This document shows positions 7,257 through 12,977 of a DNA stretch of 12,977 nt, piece by piece; position 1 is the first letter of the stretch; every line of letters starts with the position of its first letter. Position numbers and translations under genes: made by a program. Location: positions 1 through 12,977 of the forward strand of contig CAIYWM010000268.1 of assembly GCA_903929895.1 (NCBI GenBank), written 5' to 3'. Below the pieces are notes generated by a model. It saw only the letters and a list, made by a program, of their open reading frames with translations. It did not search any database and was not told the DNA's origin. The DNA comes from an uncultured Alphaproteobacteria bacterium. Lineage in GTDB: Bacteria; Pseudomonadota; Alphaproteobacteria; Reyranellales; Reyranellaceae.

Positions 7257-8732
7257 TCACCTCGTAGCACCGAATCGTGGCATGCGCGCAAGATCGAGAA
7301 GCCGCGCGCAGTCGACATGTTCTTCGAGATGATCGGCCAGCCGGTCGAGCGTGTCTTCTATTCCGGCCTCGTAGTCGAGACCGGAACTCGCGGCGCCGAT
7401 CTTTTGCAGCCAGTGACGCCGCTGGCGATCGTCGGCCAGCAAGCCGTGAATGTAGCAGCCCGCGACACGGCCGTTCGCGTCGATCGCGCCATCGGTACCG
7501 CCGCGATCGAGGTAGAGGAGCGGGCGCGCCGTCGTGGTCGTTCGGCCGACATGTATCTCATATCCCTTGAACGGCACGCCCTCTGCCACGGTCTTTCCGG
7601 TGACCTCGACCAGGACCTTGTCGCCGCCCAGAACGGTCTCCGCCTCGAGCAGGCCGAGCCCTTCGACGCTGCCGGGCGGTCCTTCGATGCCCTCGGGGTC
7701 GGCGACGCGCCGGCCGAGCATCTGATAGCCGCCGCAGAGGCCCAATACGTGTCCACCGCGCCGGAGATGCGCCTTGAGGTCGATGTCCCAGCCGGCTTCG
7801 CGCAGGGTGGCGAGGTCGGTAATGGTGGCCTTTGAACCGGGCAGGATGACGAGCCTCGCATCGCCCGGAATGGGCTCGCCGGGTCGAACGAACACGACAT
7901 CGACGTCCGGCTCCTGACGCAGCGGATCGACATCGTCGAAGTTGGCGAGGTGCGGATAGGCCAGCACGACGACCTTTACGGCGCCGCCTGGCATACTGCG
8001 GCCGGGCAGGCTGAGCGCGTCCTCCGCGGGCAGCCTGATGGCGTCGGGGAAGTAGGGCACGAGGCCCAGCGCCGGCCAGCCGGTCCGGTCCGCGATCCGC
8101 TTCATGCCGTCCGCGAACAGACTCGGATCGCCGCGGAAGCGGTTGACGATGAAGCCCACGATCATCGCGGCGTCTTGCGGATCGATCACGGCCTTGGTGC
8201 CAACCAGGCTGGCGATGACGCCGCCGCGATCGATGTCGCCGACCACAACGACCGGCACGTCCGCCGCCCGGGCGAAGCCCATGTTGGCGATGTCGTCGGC
8301 GCGCAGATTGACCTCGGATGCGGAACCCGCGCCCTCGACCAGCACGAGATCGGCTTCGGCGGCAAGACGGCCGAAACTGTCCAGCACGGCACCGAGCAGG
8401 CCGGCCTTGATGGCCTGGTAATCGCGCGCCCAGGTGTTGCCCACGACACGGCCCTGCACGACGAGCTGGGCGCCGACATCGCTCTGGGGCTTGAGCAGTA
8501 CCGGATTCATGTGAACGCTGACGGCCGCCCGTGCCGCCCGCGCCTGCAGCGCCTGGGCGCGGCCGATCTCGCCGCCCTCGGCTGTCACCGCCGCATTGTT
8601 GGACATGTTCTGCGGCTTGAACGGCCGGACCCGCAGGCCACGCCGGACGAAGACCCGGGCGAAGCCTGCGACCAGCAGCGACTTGCCGACGTCGGAGCCG
8701 GTCCCCTGGATCATCAGTGCGCGTACTTGCAT
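7257..8732 (-). CDS. cobQ: Cobyric acid synthase (adenosylcobyric acid synthase, glutamine-hydrolysing)
   Basis: CobQ (CbiP) amidates four carboxylate side chains (b, d, e, g) of adenosylcobyrinic acid a,c-diamide, using ATP and glutamine, in late cobalamin synthesis in the cytoplasm. The 491-residue length is typical. The N-terminal half is a dethiobiotin-synthetase-like ATPase with a P-loop (GTGSDVGKS, 10-18), [11 protein letters not shown] (37-47), VEGAGS (132-137) and [12 protein letters not shown]. The C-terminal half is a glutaminase domain with nucleophile Cys333 ([10 protein letters not shown]) and His429 (GCYIHGLL). The ATG at 8732 is chosen because GGAGG lies at 8736-8740 on the complement and the family starts just before the P-loop; the open frame back to 8996 runs into the divergent gene. 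It heads the transcript that continues into the sulfatase, and faces away from the HupE-like gene and bluB. I saw no cobalamin riboswitch in the 142-base leader. Confidence 0.97.
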   Translation of the reverse strand: MQVRALMIQGTGSDVGKSLLVAGFARVFVRRGLRVRPFKPQNMSNNAAVTAEGGEIGRAQALQARAARAAVSVHMNPVLLKPQSDVGAQLVVQGRVVGNTWARDYQAIKAGLLGAVLDSFGRLAAEADLVLVEGAGSASEVNLRADDIANMGFARAADVPVVVVGDIDRGGVIASLVGTKAVIDPQDAAMIVGFIVNRFRGDPSLFADGMKRIADRTGWPALGLVPYFPDAIRLPAEDALSLPGRSMPGGAVKVVVLAYPHLANFDDVDPLRQEPDVDVVFVRPGEPIPGDARLVILPGSKATITDLATLREAGWDIDLKAHLRRGGHVLGLCGGYQMLGRRVADPEGIEGPPGSVEGLGLLEAETVLGGDKVLVEVTGKTVAEGVPFKGYEIHVGRTTTTARPLLYLDRGGTDGAIDANGRVAGCYIHGLLADDRQRRHWLQKIGAASSGLDYEAGIEDTLDRLADHLEEHVDCARLLDLARMPRFGATR

Positions 8733-8874
8733 GTGCCTCCAAAAGAAGCGCAAACTCAGTCTGTAAATTACATTTCCGGTGCGGATAACCGGTTGATAGA
8801 CGAAAACGCAGGAACCTAACTGGAATGAACGTGCGCCCCAAGAAGCGCCTCCAATCAAGCGGCCCGGTAGGGTG
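8733..8874. promoter_or_regulatory. Divergent control region between cobQ and the HupE-like gene, with an inverted repeat
   Basis: This is the most AT-rich stretch in the window and should hold promoters for both directions. On the minus strand, TGTAAT (complement of 8767-8772) matches five of six bases of the -10 consensus, without a good -35. A perfect inverted repeat, CCGGT-N7-ACCGG, at 8776-8792 lies just upstream of it, where a regulator could bind. The second arm is inside the 8-base palindrome AACCGGTT (8787-8794). On the plus strand TTGATA (8792-8797) resembles a -35, but no good -10 follows. The conserved elements of a cobalamin riboswitch are not recognisable on either strand. Confidence 0.35.
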
Positions 8875-9501
8875 ATGTCGGTTTCGAATAGATTCTGGGG
8901 CGTGTCGTCGGCCGTGCTCGTCGCTGCGTGGCAAGTGTCGGCCTTCGCCCAGATGCTCGAGGAGGATCCACCGAAGACCTTCGCCGAAGGCTTCATGCAG
9001 GGCGTCGGCCTCCCGGTGATCAGCCTCTATCATCTCGCCGCGATGATCGGCATCGGCATCCTGGTCGGTATCGCCGCACGGGGCATCGTGCCTGTGCTGG
9101 CGTTCGGGCTGGCCGCCATCGCCGGCGTGGCGATACAGCTCAGCCCCTATGATATTCCCGCGGACGGCTTGTTCGTGGCGCTGACGACCATGGTCATCGG
9201 CGTCCTGATCCTGTTGCGCCAGCCGCTGAGCCCCATGGTGGCGTCGGTCGTCTTCGCCGTCGCGGGCCTCGTGCACGGCTATTCCCTGGGCTCCGTGCTG
9301 GTCGGCGCCGAGACCGTGGCGATCGTCGCCTATGTTTCGGGCCTGCTGGTTGCCCAGACTGGGTTGGGCGTCGCATCCTGTGCGATCACCCTGGGCGCAA
9401 CGAGGTGGCCTGCGCAGCGGACAGCGCTGATAATCGCCGGCTGCCTCGTGATGGTGGCGGGCGGAGTCGCCGCCGTCGAAGCGGCCGGCCTGATCGGCTG
9501 A
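8875..9501 (+). CDS. HupE/UreJ-like membrane protein, candidate cobalt (or nickel) importer
   Basis: This 208-residue protein has a signal-like first segment (10-25, ending AFAQ) and about six further hydrophobic segments, so it sits in the inner membrane. The order of blocks fits the HupE/UreJ family: [26 protein letters not shown] (about 37-61), then [15 protein letters not shown] (132-146). The usual metal-site motifs are altered. The HPxxGxDH motif reads LPVISLYH, keeping only His53, and the second block keeps His134 in an HGY...GAE form. I recall this second form from HupE-like proteins in cobalamin contexts. Position beside cobQ and bluB favours cobalt over nickel. The ATG at 8875 is preferred over the adjacent in-frame GTG at 8872. 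The only Shine-Dalgarno-like sequence is GGTAGGG, unusually close. bluB follows after 107 bases. Confidence 0.72.
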   Translation: MSVSNRFWGVSSAVLVAAWQVSAFAQMLEEDPPKTFAEGFMQGVGLPVISLYHLAAMIGIGILVGIAARGIVPVLAFGLAAIAGVAIQLSPYDIPADGLFVALTTMVIGVLILLRQPLSPMVASVVFAVAGLVHGYSLGSVLVGAETVAIVAYVSGLLVAQTGLGVASCAITLGATRWPAQRTALIIAGCLVMVAGGVAAVEAAGLIG

Positions 9502-9503
9502 AC

Positions 9504-9523
9504 CCGGCATCCGCGTGCGCCGG
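9504..9523 (+). other. Weak GC-rich hairpin after the HupE-like gene
   Basis: CCGGC (9504-9508) and GCCGG (9519-9523) can form a five-base-pair stem with a ten-base loop just after the stop codon. No T run follows, so it is a poor intrinsic terminator. The rest of 9502-9608 shows no clear promoter or riboswitch. Confidence 0.25.
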
Positions 9524-9608
9524 AGCCGAACACCGCCGACTGTCGCTGCCATGATCCCTCTGCGAAGGGTACGACCATCCTCGTTCTTTCGTTCATTCGG
9601 TGGAGTTG

Positions 9609-10247
9609 ATGACGCATCCGGTTTTCGACGCGGCCTTCCGGGCCGAGTTTCGCGAGCTCGTCCTGTGGCGGCGTGATGTGCGGCGCTTCCGTACCGATCC
9701 GGTGGCGCGCGAGCGTATCGACGCCCTGCTGGAAGTTGCCAGCCACGCGCCGTCGGTGGGACTGAGCCAGCCCTGGCGGTTCGTGCATGTCGAATCGGCG
9801 GAACGCCGCCGCGCCGTGGTGGAGAGCTTCAGCGAGGCCAACGAGGACGCGCTTGCCGGCTACGACGGCGAGAAGCATGCGATCTATGCCGGCCTGAAAC
9901 TGGCGGGCCTCAAGGAAGCGCCCGTCCATCTCGCGGTCTTCTCCGACGACGGCACGCACACCGGCAGCGGCCTCGGGCAACAGACCATGCCCGAGACGCT
10001 GCACTATTCCGTGGTGGCCGCGATTCAGACCCTGTGGCTGGCGGCGCGCGCCGACGGGATCGGCATGGGCTGGGTCTCGATCCTCGATCCGAAGAAAGTG
10101 ACCCGGGCGCTCGACGTGCCGGCGGGCTGGAACCTCGTCGCCTATCTCTGCCTCGGCTTCCCGGCCGAGGAGCATCTCGATCCCGAACTGGAGCGGCATC
10201 ACTGGGAAGTGCGCAGCGACATCAGTGACGTCGTCTTCACGCGCTGA
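9609..10247 (+). CDS. bluB: 5,6-Dimethylbenzimidazole synthase BluB
   Basis: BluB fragments reduced flavin mononucleotide with oxygen to give 5,6-dimethylbenzimidazole, the lower ligand of cobalamin. The 212-residue product has the nitroreductase-like fold motifs of this branch: LWRRDVRRF (19-27), HAPSVGLSQPWRF (46-58) and GIGMGWVSILDP (150-161). Asp23 and Ser157 match the Asp and Ser known to be essential in the Sinorhizobium enzyme (Asp32 and Ser167 there, from memory). The ATG at 9609 is chosen because GGAG (9602-9605) lies just ahead; an in-frame GTG at 9600 would add three residues and lose that site. Its role needs oxygen and FMN, fitting an aerobic lifestyle. It lies 107 bases after the HupE-like gene, on the other side of the divergent promoter region from cobQ. 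Confidence 0.96.
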   Translation: MTHPVFDAAFRAEFRELVLWRRDVRRFRTDPVARERIDALLEVASHAPSVGLSQPWRFVHVESAERRRAVVESFSEANEDALAGYDGEKHAIYAGLKLAGLKEAPVHLAVFSDDGTHTGSGLGQQTMPETLHYSVVAAIQTLWLAARADGIGMGWVSILDPKKVTRALDVPAGWNLVAYLCLGFPAEEHLDPELERHHWEVRSDISDVVFTR

Positions 10248-10251
10248 CGCT

Positions 10252-10279
10252 TTGACACCCGGTTGGTGCCGGTCATTAT
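10252..10279 (+). promoter_or_regulatory. Sigma-70-type promoter for the ClC gene
   Basis: A perfect -35 TTGACA (10252-10257) is followed after 16 bases by CATTAT (10274-10279), four of six matches to the -10 consensus. Transcription would begin near 10286, giving a leader of about 20 bases that contains the GGAGG at 10294-10298. The ClC gene is therefore probably transcribed separately from bluB. Confidence 0.55.
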
Positions 10280-10304
10280 TGCGCCTCATCATCGGAGGTA
10301 GCGC

Positions 10305-11669
10305 GTGACTTCAGGAGATCGGCCGGCAGAGCAATCGATCTCCGATGGCGCCTTGTATTTTCTGGCGGCCCTGTGCGGCCTGGCCACCGGCATCGTCGGC
10401 GCCGCCTTTCATCTCTTCGTCGATGTTCTGCTCAAGTGGCCGTCGTGGCTGGTCGAGCGTCTCGGGCCTGGCACCCTGACCATCGTCGCGGCGGCAGGGA
10501 TTGCCGCCATCACCCTGGTCGCATCCTTCCTGCTCACGCGTCGTATCGCGCCCGAAGCGGCCGGCAGCGGCGTCCAGGAGATCGAAGGCGCGATGGAGGG
10601 ACTGCGCGAGGTGCGCTGGCGGCGCGTGCTGCCGGTGAAGTTCGTCGGCGGCGTGCTGGCGCTGTCGTCCGGCCTCGTCGCGGGACGCGAAGGACCTACC
10701 ATACACATCGGCGCGTCGATCGCGCAGGCCGTCTCGGAGCGCATGAAGCTGACGGAGGCGGAGTTGCGCGGCCTGCTGGCGGCAGGCGCCGCGGCCGGCC
10801 TGGCGGCTGCCTTCAATGCGCCGCTGGCGGCGATCCTTTTCGTGGTCGAGGAGACGCGTAAGCAGTTCCGCTACACGCTGCGCTCCTACACTGCCGTCAT
10901 CATCGCCTCGGCGGCCAGCGCCATCGGCATGGAGTTGGTGGGTGGCACCGCGCCTCAGCTCAAGCTCGACAATGCAGAGATGCCTCTGTCGCTGCTGCCG
11001 GCCTTCCTGGTGCTGGGCGTGTTCCTGGGCGGGCTGGGCCTCGTCTTCAACCGCACGCTGCTCTTTCTGCTCGACTGGGTGGCGACCACGTTCCGAAAGG
11101 TGCCGTTCGTGCCGGCCCTCGTGGTCGGGGCGGCGATCGGCGCATTGGCCATCGTGCTGCCGCAGGCCGTGGGCGGCGGCGAACTGCTGATTCCCGGCCT
11201 CGTCACCGGCAACCTGCCCATCCAGATCCTGCTGCTGCTGTGCCTGCTGCGCTTCGTCGGCGTCATGCTCAGCTATCCGGTAGGCGTTCCCGGCGGCATC
11301 TTCGCGCCGATGCTGACGCTGGCGACAACCGTGGGCCTGATCGCGGCGGCGCTGCTGCAGATGGCCGTGCCGCTACCGCCGCTGGCCGGCGCCGCCTTTG
11401 CCATCGCCGCGATGGGCGGCCTGTTTTCCGCCTCCATCCGCGCGCCGCTGGTCGGCGTCGTTTTGGCCGCCGAGCTGACCGGCGGCTACGCGCTCATCCT
11501 GCCGCTGATCGTGACCTGCGTGACGGCCAACGCCGTGTCGCAGGCATTGGGCAGCCGGCCGCTCTACGAGCTGCTGCTGGAGCGCACCCTGCGACTTGCC
11601 GGGAAGACACCGCCACCGCCGGTCACGACCGGCGTGCCGACGCCGGTCGGTATGGACGACAAGCCTTAA
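10305..11669 (+). CDS. ClC-family chloride/proton exchanger without CBS domains
   Basis: This 454-residue inner-membrane protein carries all the ClC signature loops. Ser88 lies in GSGVQE. Gating Glu129 lies in GREGPTIHIG (127-136). GGIFAP is at 330-335, and Tyr421 is in the RPLYELL segment. The segment LFVVEETRKQFRYTL (178-192) keeps the inner Glu183 that carries protons in E. coli ClcA (Glu203 there), so this should be a 2Cl-/1H+ antiporter and not a passive channel. It ends in a short Pro-rich tail and lacks CBS domains, as in ClcA. The start is the GTG at 10305, with GGAGG six bases upstream. Its TAA shares four bases (TTAA) with the stop of the convergent esterase gene, leaving no room for a terminator between them. 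Possible roles are acid resistance or chloride handling. Confidence 0.95.
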   Translation: MTSGDRPAEQSISDGALYFLAALCGLATGIVGAAFHLFVDVLLKWPSWLVERLGPGTLTIVAAAGIAAITLVASFLLTRRIAPEAAGSGVQEIEGAMEGLREVRWRRVLPVKFVGGVLALSSGLVAGREGPTIHIGASIAQAVSERMKLTEAELRGLLAAGAAAGLAAAFNAPLAAILFVVEETRKQFRYTLRSYTAVIIASAASAIGMELVGGTAPQLKLDNAEMPLSLLPAFLVLGVFLGGLGLVFNRTLLFLLDWVATTFRKVPFVPALVVGAAIGALAIVLPQAVGGGELLIPGLVTGNLPIQILLLLCLLRFVGVMLSYPVGVPGGIFAPMLTLATTVGLIAAALLQMAVPLPPLAGAAFAIAAMGGLFSASIRAPLVGVVLAAELTGGYALILPLIVTCVTANAVSQALGSRPLYELLLERTLRLAGKTPPPPVTTGVPTPVGMDDKP

Positions 11670-12757
11670 GTCGCGGTCGGCAGGAACCAGTCGAGGATCC
11701 GCGCATTCTCGTCGCGCGGGTAGGTATGCGACAGGTCGGCGATCTCGCGATAGACGACGTCGGCGCCGGCCTGCCTGAGGGCCCGCTCGGCGCCCTGTGC
11801 CATTTCCGGGGGAAACATCCAGTCCTGCGTGCCGTGCACGATGTGAACCGGCAGGCCGCGCACGCGGTCCGGGTCGGCGAAGCTCATCAGCATCGGATGG
11901 AAGCTCGCGGCGACCGGCGCCAGGTGCGTGAAATGGCAGTCGTCGCGCAGGCCGATGACATAGGTGAAAGTGCCACCGTCACTCATGCCGGTCAGGAGCT
12001 GGTGCGAGGCGTCGATGTTCCAGTCGTTGGCGACATCGGCAGCCATTCGGTGGATGCGTGGCCCGTCGACCTCCGGCTCCATCAGCGACCAGGTACTGCC
12101 CGAAGCCGTGGGCGCCAGCACGATGAAGCCGCGCGTGCGCGCCTCGCGCACCCAGCTCCACAGGAAGGCGCCGCCGTTGCCGCTGCCGCCATGCAGCGCC
12201 ACGACCAGCGGCCAGCTTTTCGCCGCATCGTAGTATTCGGGCACGTACAGCGAGAAGGCACCGCGCGTGCCGGAGGGACCGGCGACATGCATGAAGCCCA
12301 CGCCCTCGCGGGTCGGATCGGCGGCGGCGAGGCGCGCCTGCAGGGCCTCGTCGCTCCGCGCCGGTTGTTCGAGGAAGAAGTTGCCGACGGGTCGAAGAAA
12401 CGGCGAAAGCGGATAGAGCGCCTCGCAGGCCCGCGGATAGTCGCGCAGGCTGCGATAGGCGGCCACGATCGGCTGTGGCGCTTCGGGAGCGGCAATCAGA
12501 CCCTGGATCGCCTCCCCGGCGAACACCGCCGCCCGCTCGAGATGATCGCGCACCGGCGCCAGCCGTCCTGGCCAGTCGAGCGCGCGCGAAGCGGCGAGGG
12601 CGGGCGCGAGATCGTCGTTGCGGCCGGCCAGGGCTTCGACGACCTGGGCCAGTGTCTGCGGCGAGAGGTGCCGGCTGGCGAACTCGATGGCGTGCAGGGC
12701 GCGCAGGGTCGCAGGGACCAGCGCGGAGAGGGCGTCGATGGCGGCCTCTTCGGCCAT
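11666..12757 (-). CDS. Alpha/beta-hydrolase esterase (PHB depolymerase/polyketide-esterase-like) with an unassigned N-terminal region
   Basis: The 363-residue product has two parts. Residues 1-150 are helical-looking and of no family I recognise. Residues 155-363 form an alpha/beta hydrolase: an oxyanion-type LVVALHGGSGNGG (184-196), nucleophile Ser259 in GMSDG, acid Asp312 (HGTQDWMFP) and His344 (DLSHTYP), giving a full catalytic triad. It resembles the esterase branch around PHB depolymerases and phospholipase/carboxylesterases. No signal peptide is seen, so it is probably cytoplasmic; the substrate is unknown. The ATG at 12757 overlaps the TGA of the upstream GMC oxidoreductase by one base (TGATG), with AAGGA three bases before it, so translation is coupled. 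The frame is open further upstream, but that portion is Arg-rich shadow over the oxidoreductase. Its stop shares TTAA with the ClC gene. Confidence 0.87.
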   Translation of the reverse strand: MAEEAAIDALSALVPATLRALHAIEFASRHLSPQTLAQVVEALAGRNDDLAPALAASRALDWPGRLAPVRDHLERAAVFAGEAIQGLIAAPEAPQPIVAAYRSLRDYPRACEALYPLSPFLRPVGNFFLEQPARSDEALQARLAAADPTREGVGFMHVAGPSGTRGAFSLYVPEYYDAAKSWPLVVALHGGSGNGGAFLWSWVREARTRGFIVLAPTASGSTWSLMEPEVDGPRIHRMAADVANDWNIDASHQLLTGMSDGGTFTYVIGLRDDCHFTHLAPVAASFHPMLMSFADPDRVRGLPVHIVHGTQDWMFPPEMAQGAERALRQAGADVVYREIADLSHTYPRDENARILDWFLPTAT

Positions 12758-12977
12758 CAGTCCTTCAACATGGTTGCGTCGAGCGGCGGCTTGCCGCGGA
12801 TCATGTCGGCCGCCTTCTCGGCGATCATCAACACCGAGGCGTTGAGGTTGGCGGAGGGCATGGTCGGCATGATCGAGGCATCGACAACGCGCAGCCCTTC
12901 GAGCCCGCGCACGCGCAGCTGGTCGTCGACGACGGCGGTCGGATCGCTGTCCGGCGCCATGCGGCATGAGCCCATCA
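12757..12977 (-). CDS. GMC-family flavin oxidoreductase, C-terminal fragment (cut by the window edge)
   Basis: About 72 residues are visible, and the rest lies beyond the right edge. They match the C-terminal signature of GMC (glucose-methanol-choline) oxidoreductases: [17 protein letters not shown], then [42 protein letters not shown]. In this family the first block normally follows an active-site His in an HPxGTCRMG setting, which would be just outside the window. Asn in SANLNA is near the second catalytic position. The enzyme would oxidise an alcohol using FAD; the substrate cannot be told. The M at 12975 is internal, not a start. Its TGA overlaps the esterase ATG by one base. Confidence 0.92.
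   Translation of the reverse strand, partial: MGSCRMAPDSDPTAVVDDQLRVRGLEGLRVVDASIMPTMPSANLNASVLMIAEKAADMIRGKPPLDATMLKD

Noticed and set aside
5354..7267. 637-codon plus-strand open frame opposite the sulfatase
   Set aside because: Its composition is dominated by His, Arg, Val and Asp, the mirror of the sulfatase codons. No domain is recognisable, and it runs through the inverted repeat.
7235..7318. Upstream start at 7318 for the sulfatase
   Set aside because: It overlaps the end of cobQ and would bury the twin-arginine signal. The ATG at 7234 has a good ribosome site.
8733..8874. Cobalamin riboswitch upstream of cobQ or the HupE-like gene
   Set aside because: I looked for the B12-box and the usual conserved core on both strands and did not find them. 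The region is also short for this riboswitch class.
8733..8996. Extended N-terminus for CobQ starting at 8996
   Set aside because: The extra 88 residues overlap the divergent gene and do not resemble CobQ, while the ATG at 8732 has GGAGG and leads directly to the P-loop.
7558..9552. 664-codon minus-strand open frame across cobQ, the control region and the HupE-like gene
   Set aside because: It spans two confident genes on opposite strands, is Arg/Gly-rich and has no motif. It is a frame shadow.

Overview
The window is a GC-rich, densely packed stretch of bacterial chromosome that looks alphaproteobacterial. The pointers are strong G/C bias at third codon positions, the BluB/CobQ type of aerobic cobalamin gene set, a Cache-HAMP class III cyclase, and a repeat carrying the GTCATCCTGAGCG core seen between genes in many alphaproteobacteria. 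The species cannot be fixed from sequence alone. I see no rRNA, tRNA, CRISPR array, insertion sequence, integrase or phage gene. No gap between genes exceeds about 145 bases; the largest are 8733-8874, 5317-5425 and 9502-9608.

Layout, left to right. (1) 1-1698 (+): C-terminal part of a membrane adenylate/guanylate cyclase. (2) 1714-3385 (-): a histone-deacetylase-fold amidohydrolase followed by an exported beta-barrel-like protein, convergent with the cyclase. (3) 3459-5316 (+): a small exported two-cysteine protein directly followed by selO, a pseudokinase-fold AMPylase. (4) 5321-5412: an imperfect inverted repeat between two convergent genes. (5) 5426-8732 (-): cobQ (cobyric acid synthase) followed 22 nt later by a Tat-exported sulfatase. 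(6) 8875-10247 (+): a HupE/UreJ-like membrane protein and bluB, divergent from cobQ. (7) 10305-11669 (+): a ClC chloride/proton exchanger with its own recognisable promoter. (8) 11666-12977 (-): the C-terminal end of a GMC oxidoreductase overlapping the start of an alpha/beta-hydrolase esterase. The esterase and the ClC gene share a TTAA for their stop codons.

Working together. The clearest functional unit is the cobalamin group around the 8.73-8.87 kb divergent promoter region: a possible cobalt importer (HupE-like), the enzyme making the lower ligand dimethylbenzimidazole (BluB), and the enzyme amidating the corrin ring (CobQ). The other genes look like independent short transcription units. 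I did not find a clearly new multi-gene system. The points most worth a second look are the divergent HupE-like protein, the cobQ-sulfatase pairing, the small exported protein ahead of selO, the inverted repeat after selO, and the shared-stop convergence near 11.67 kb.
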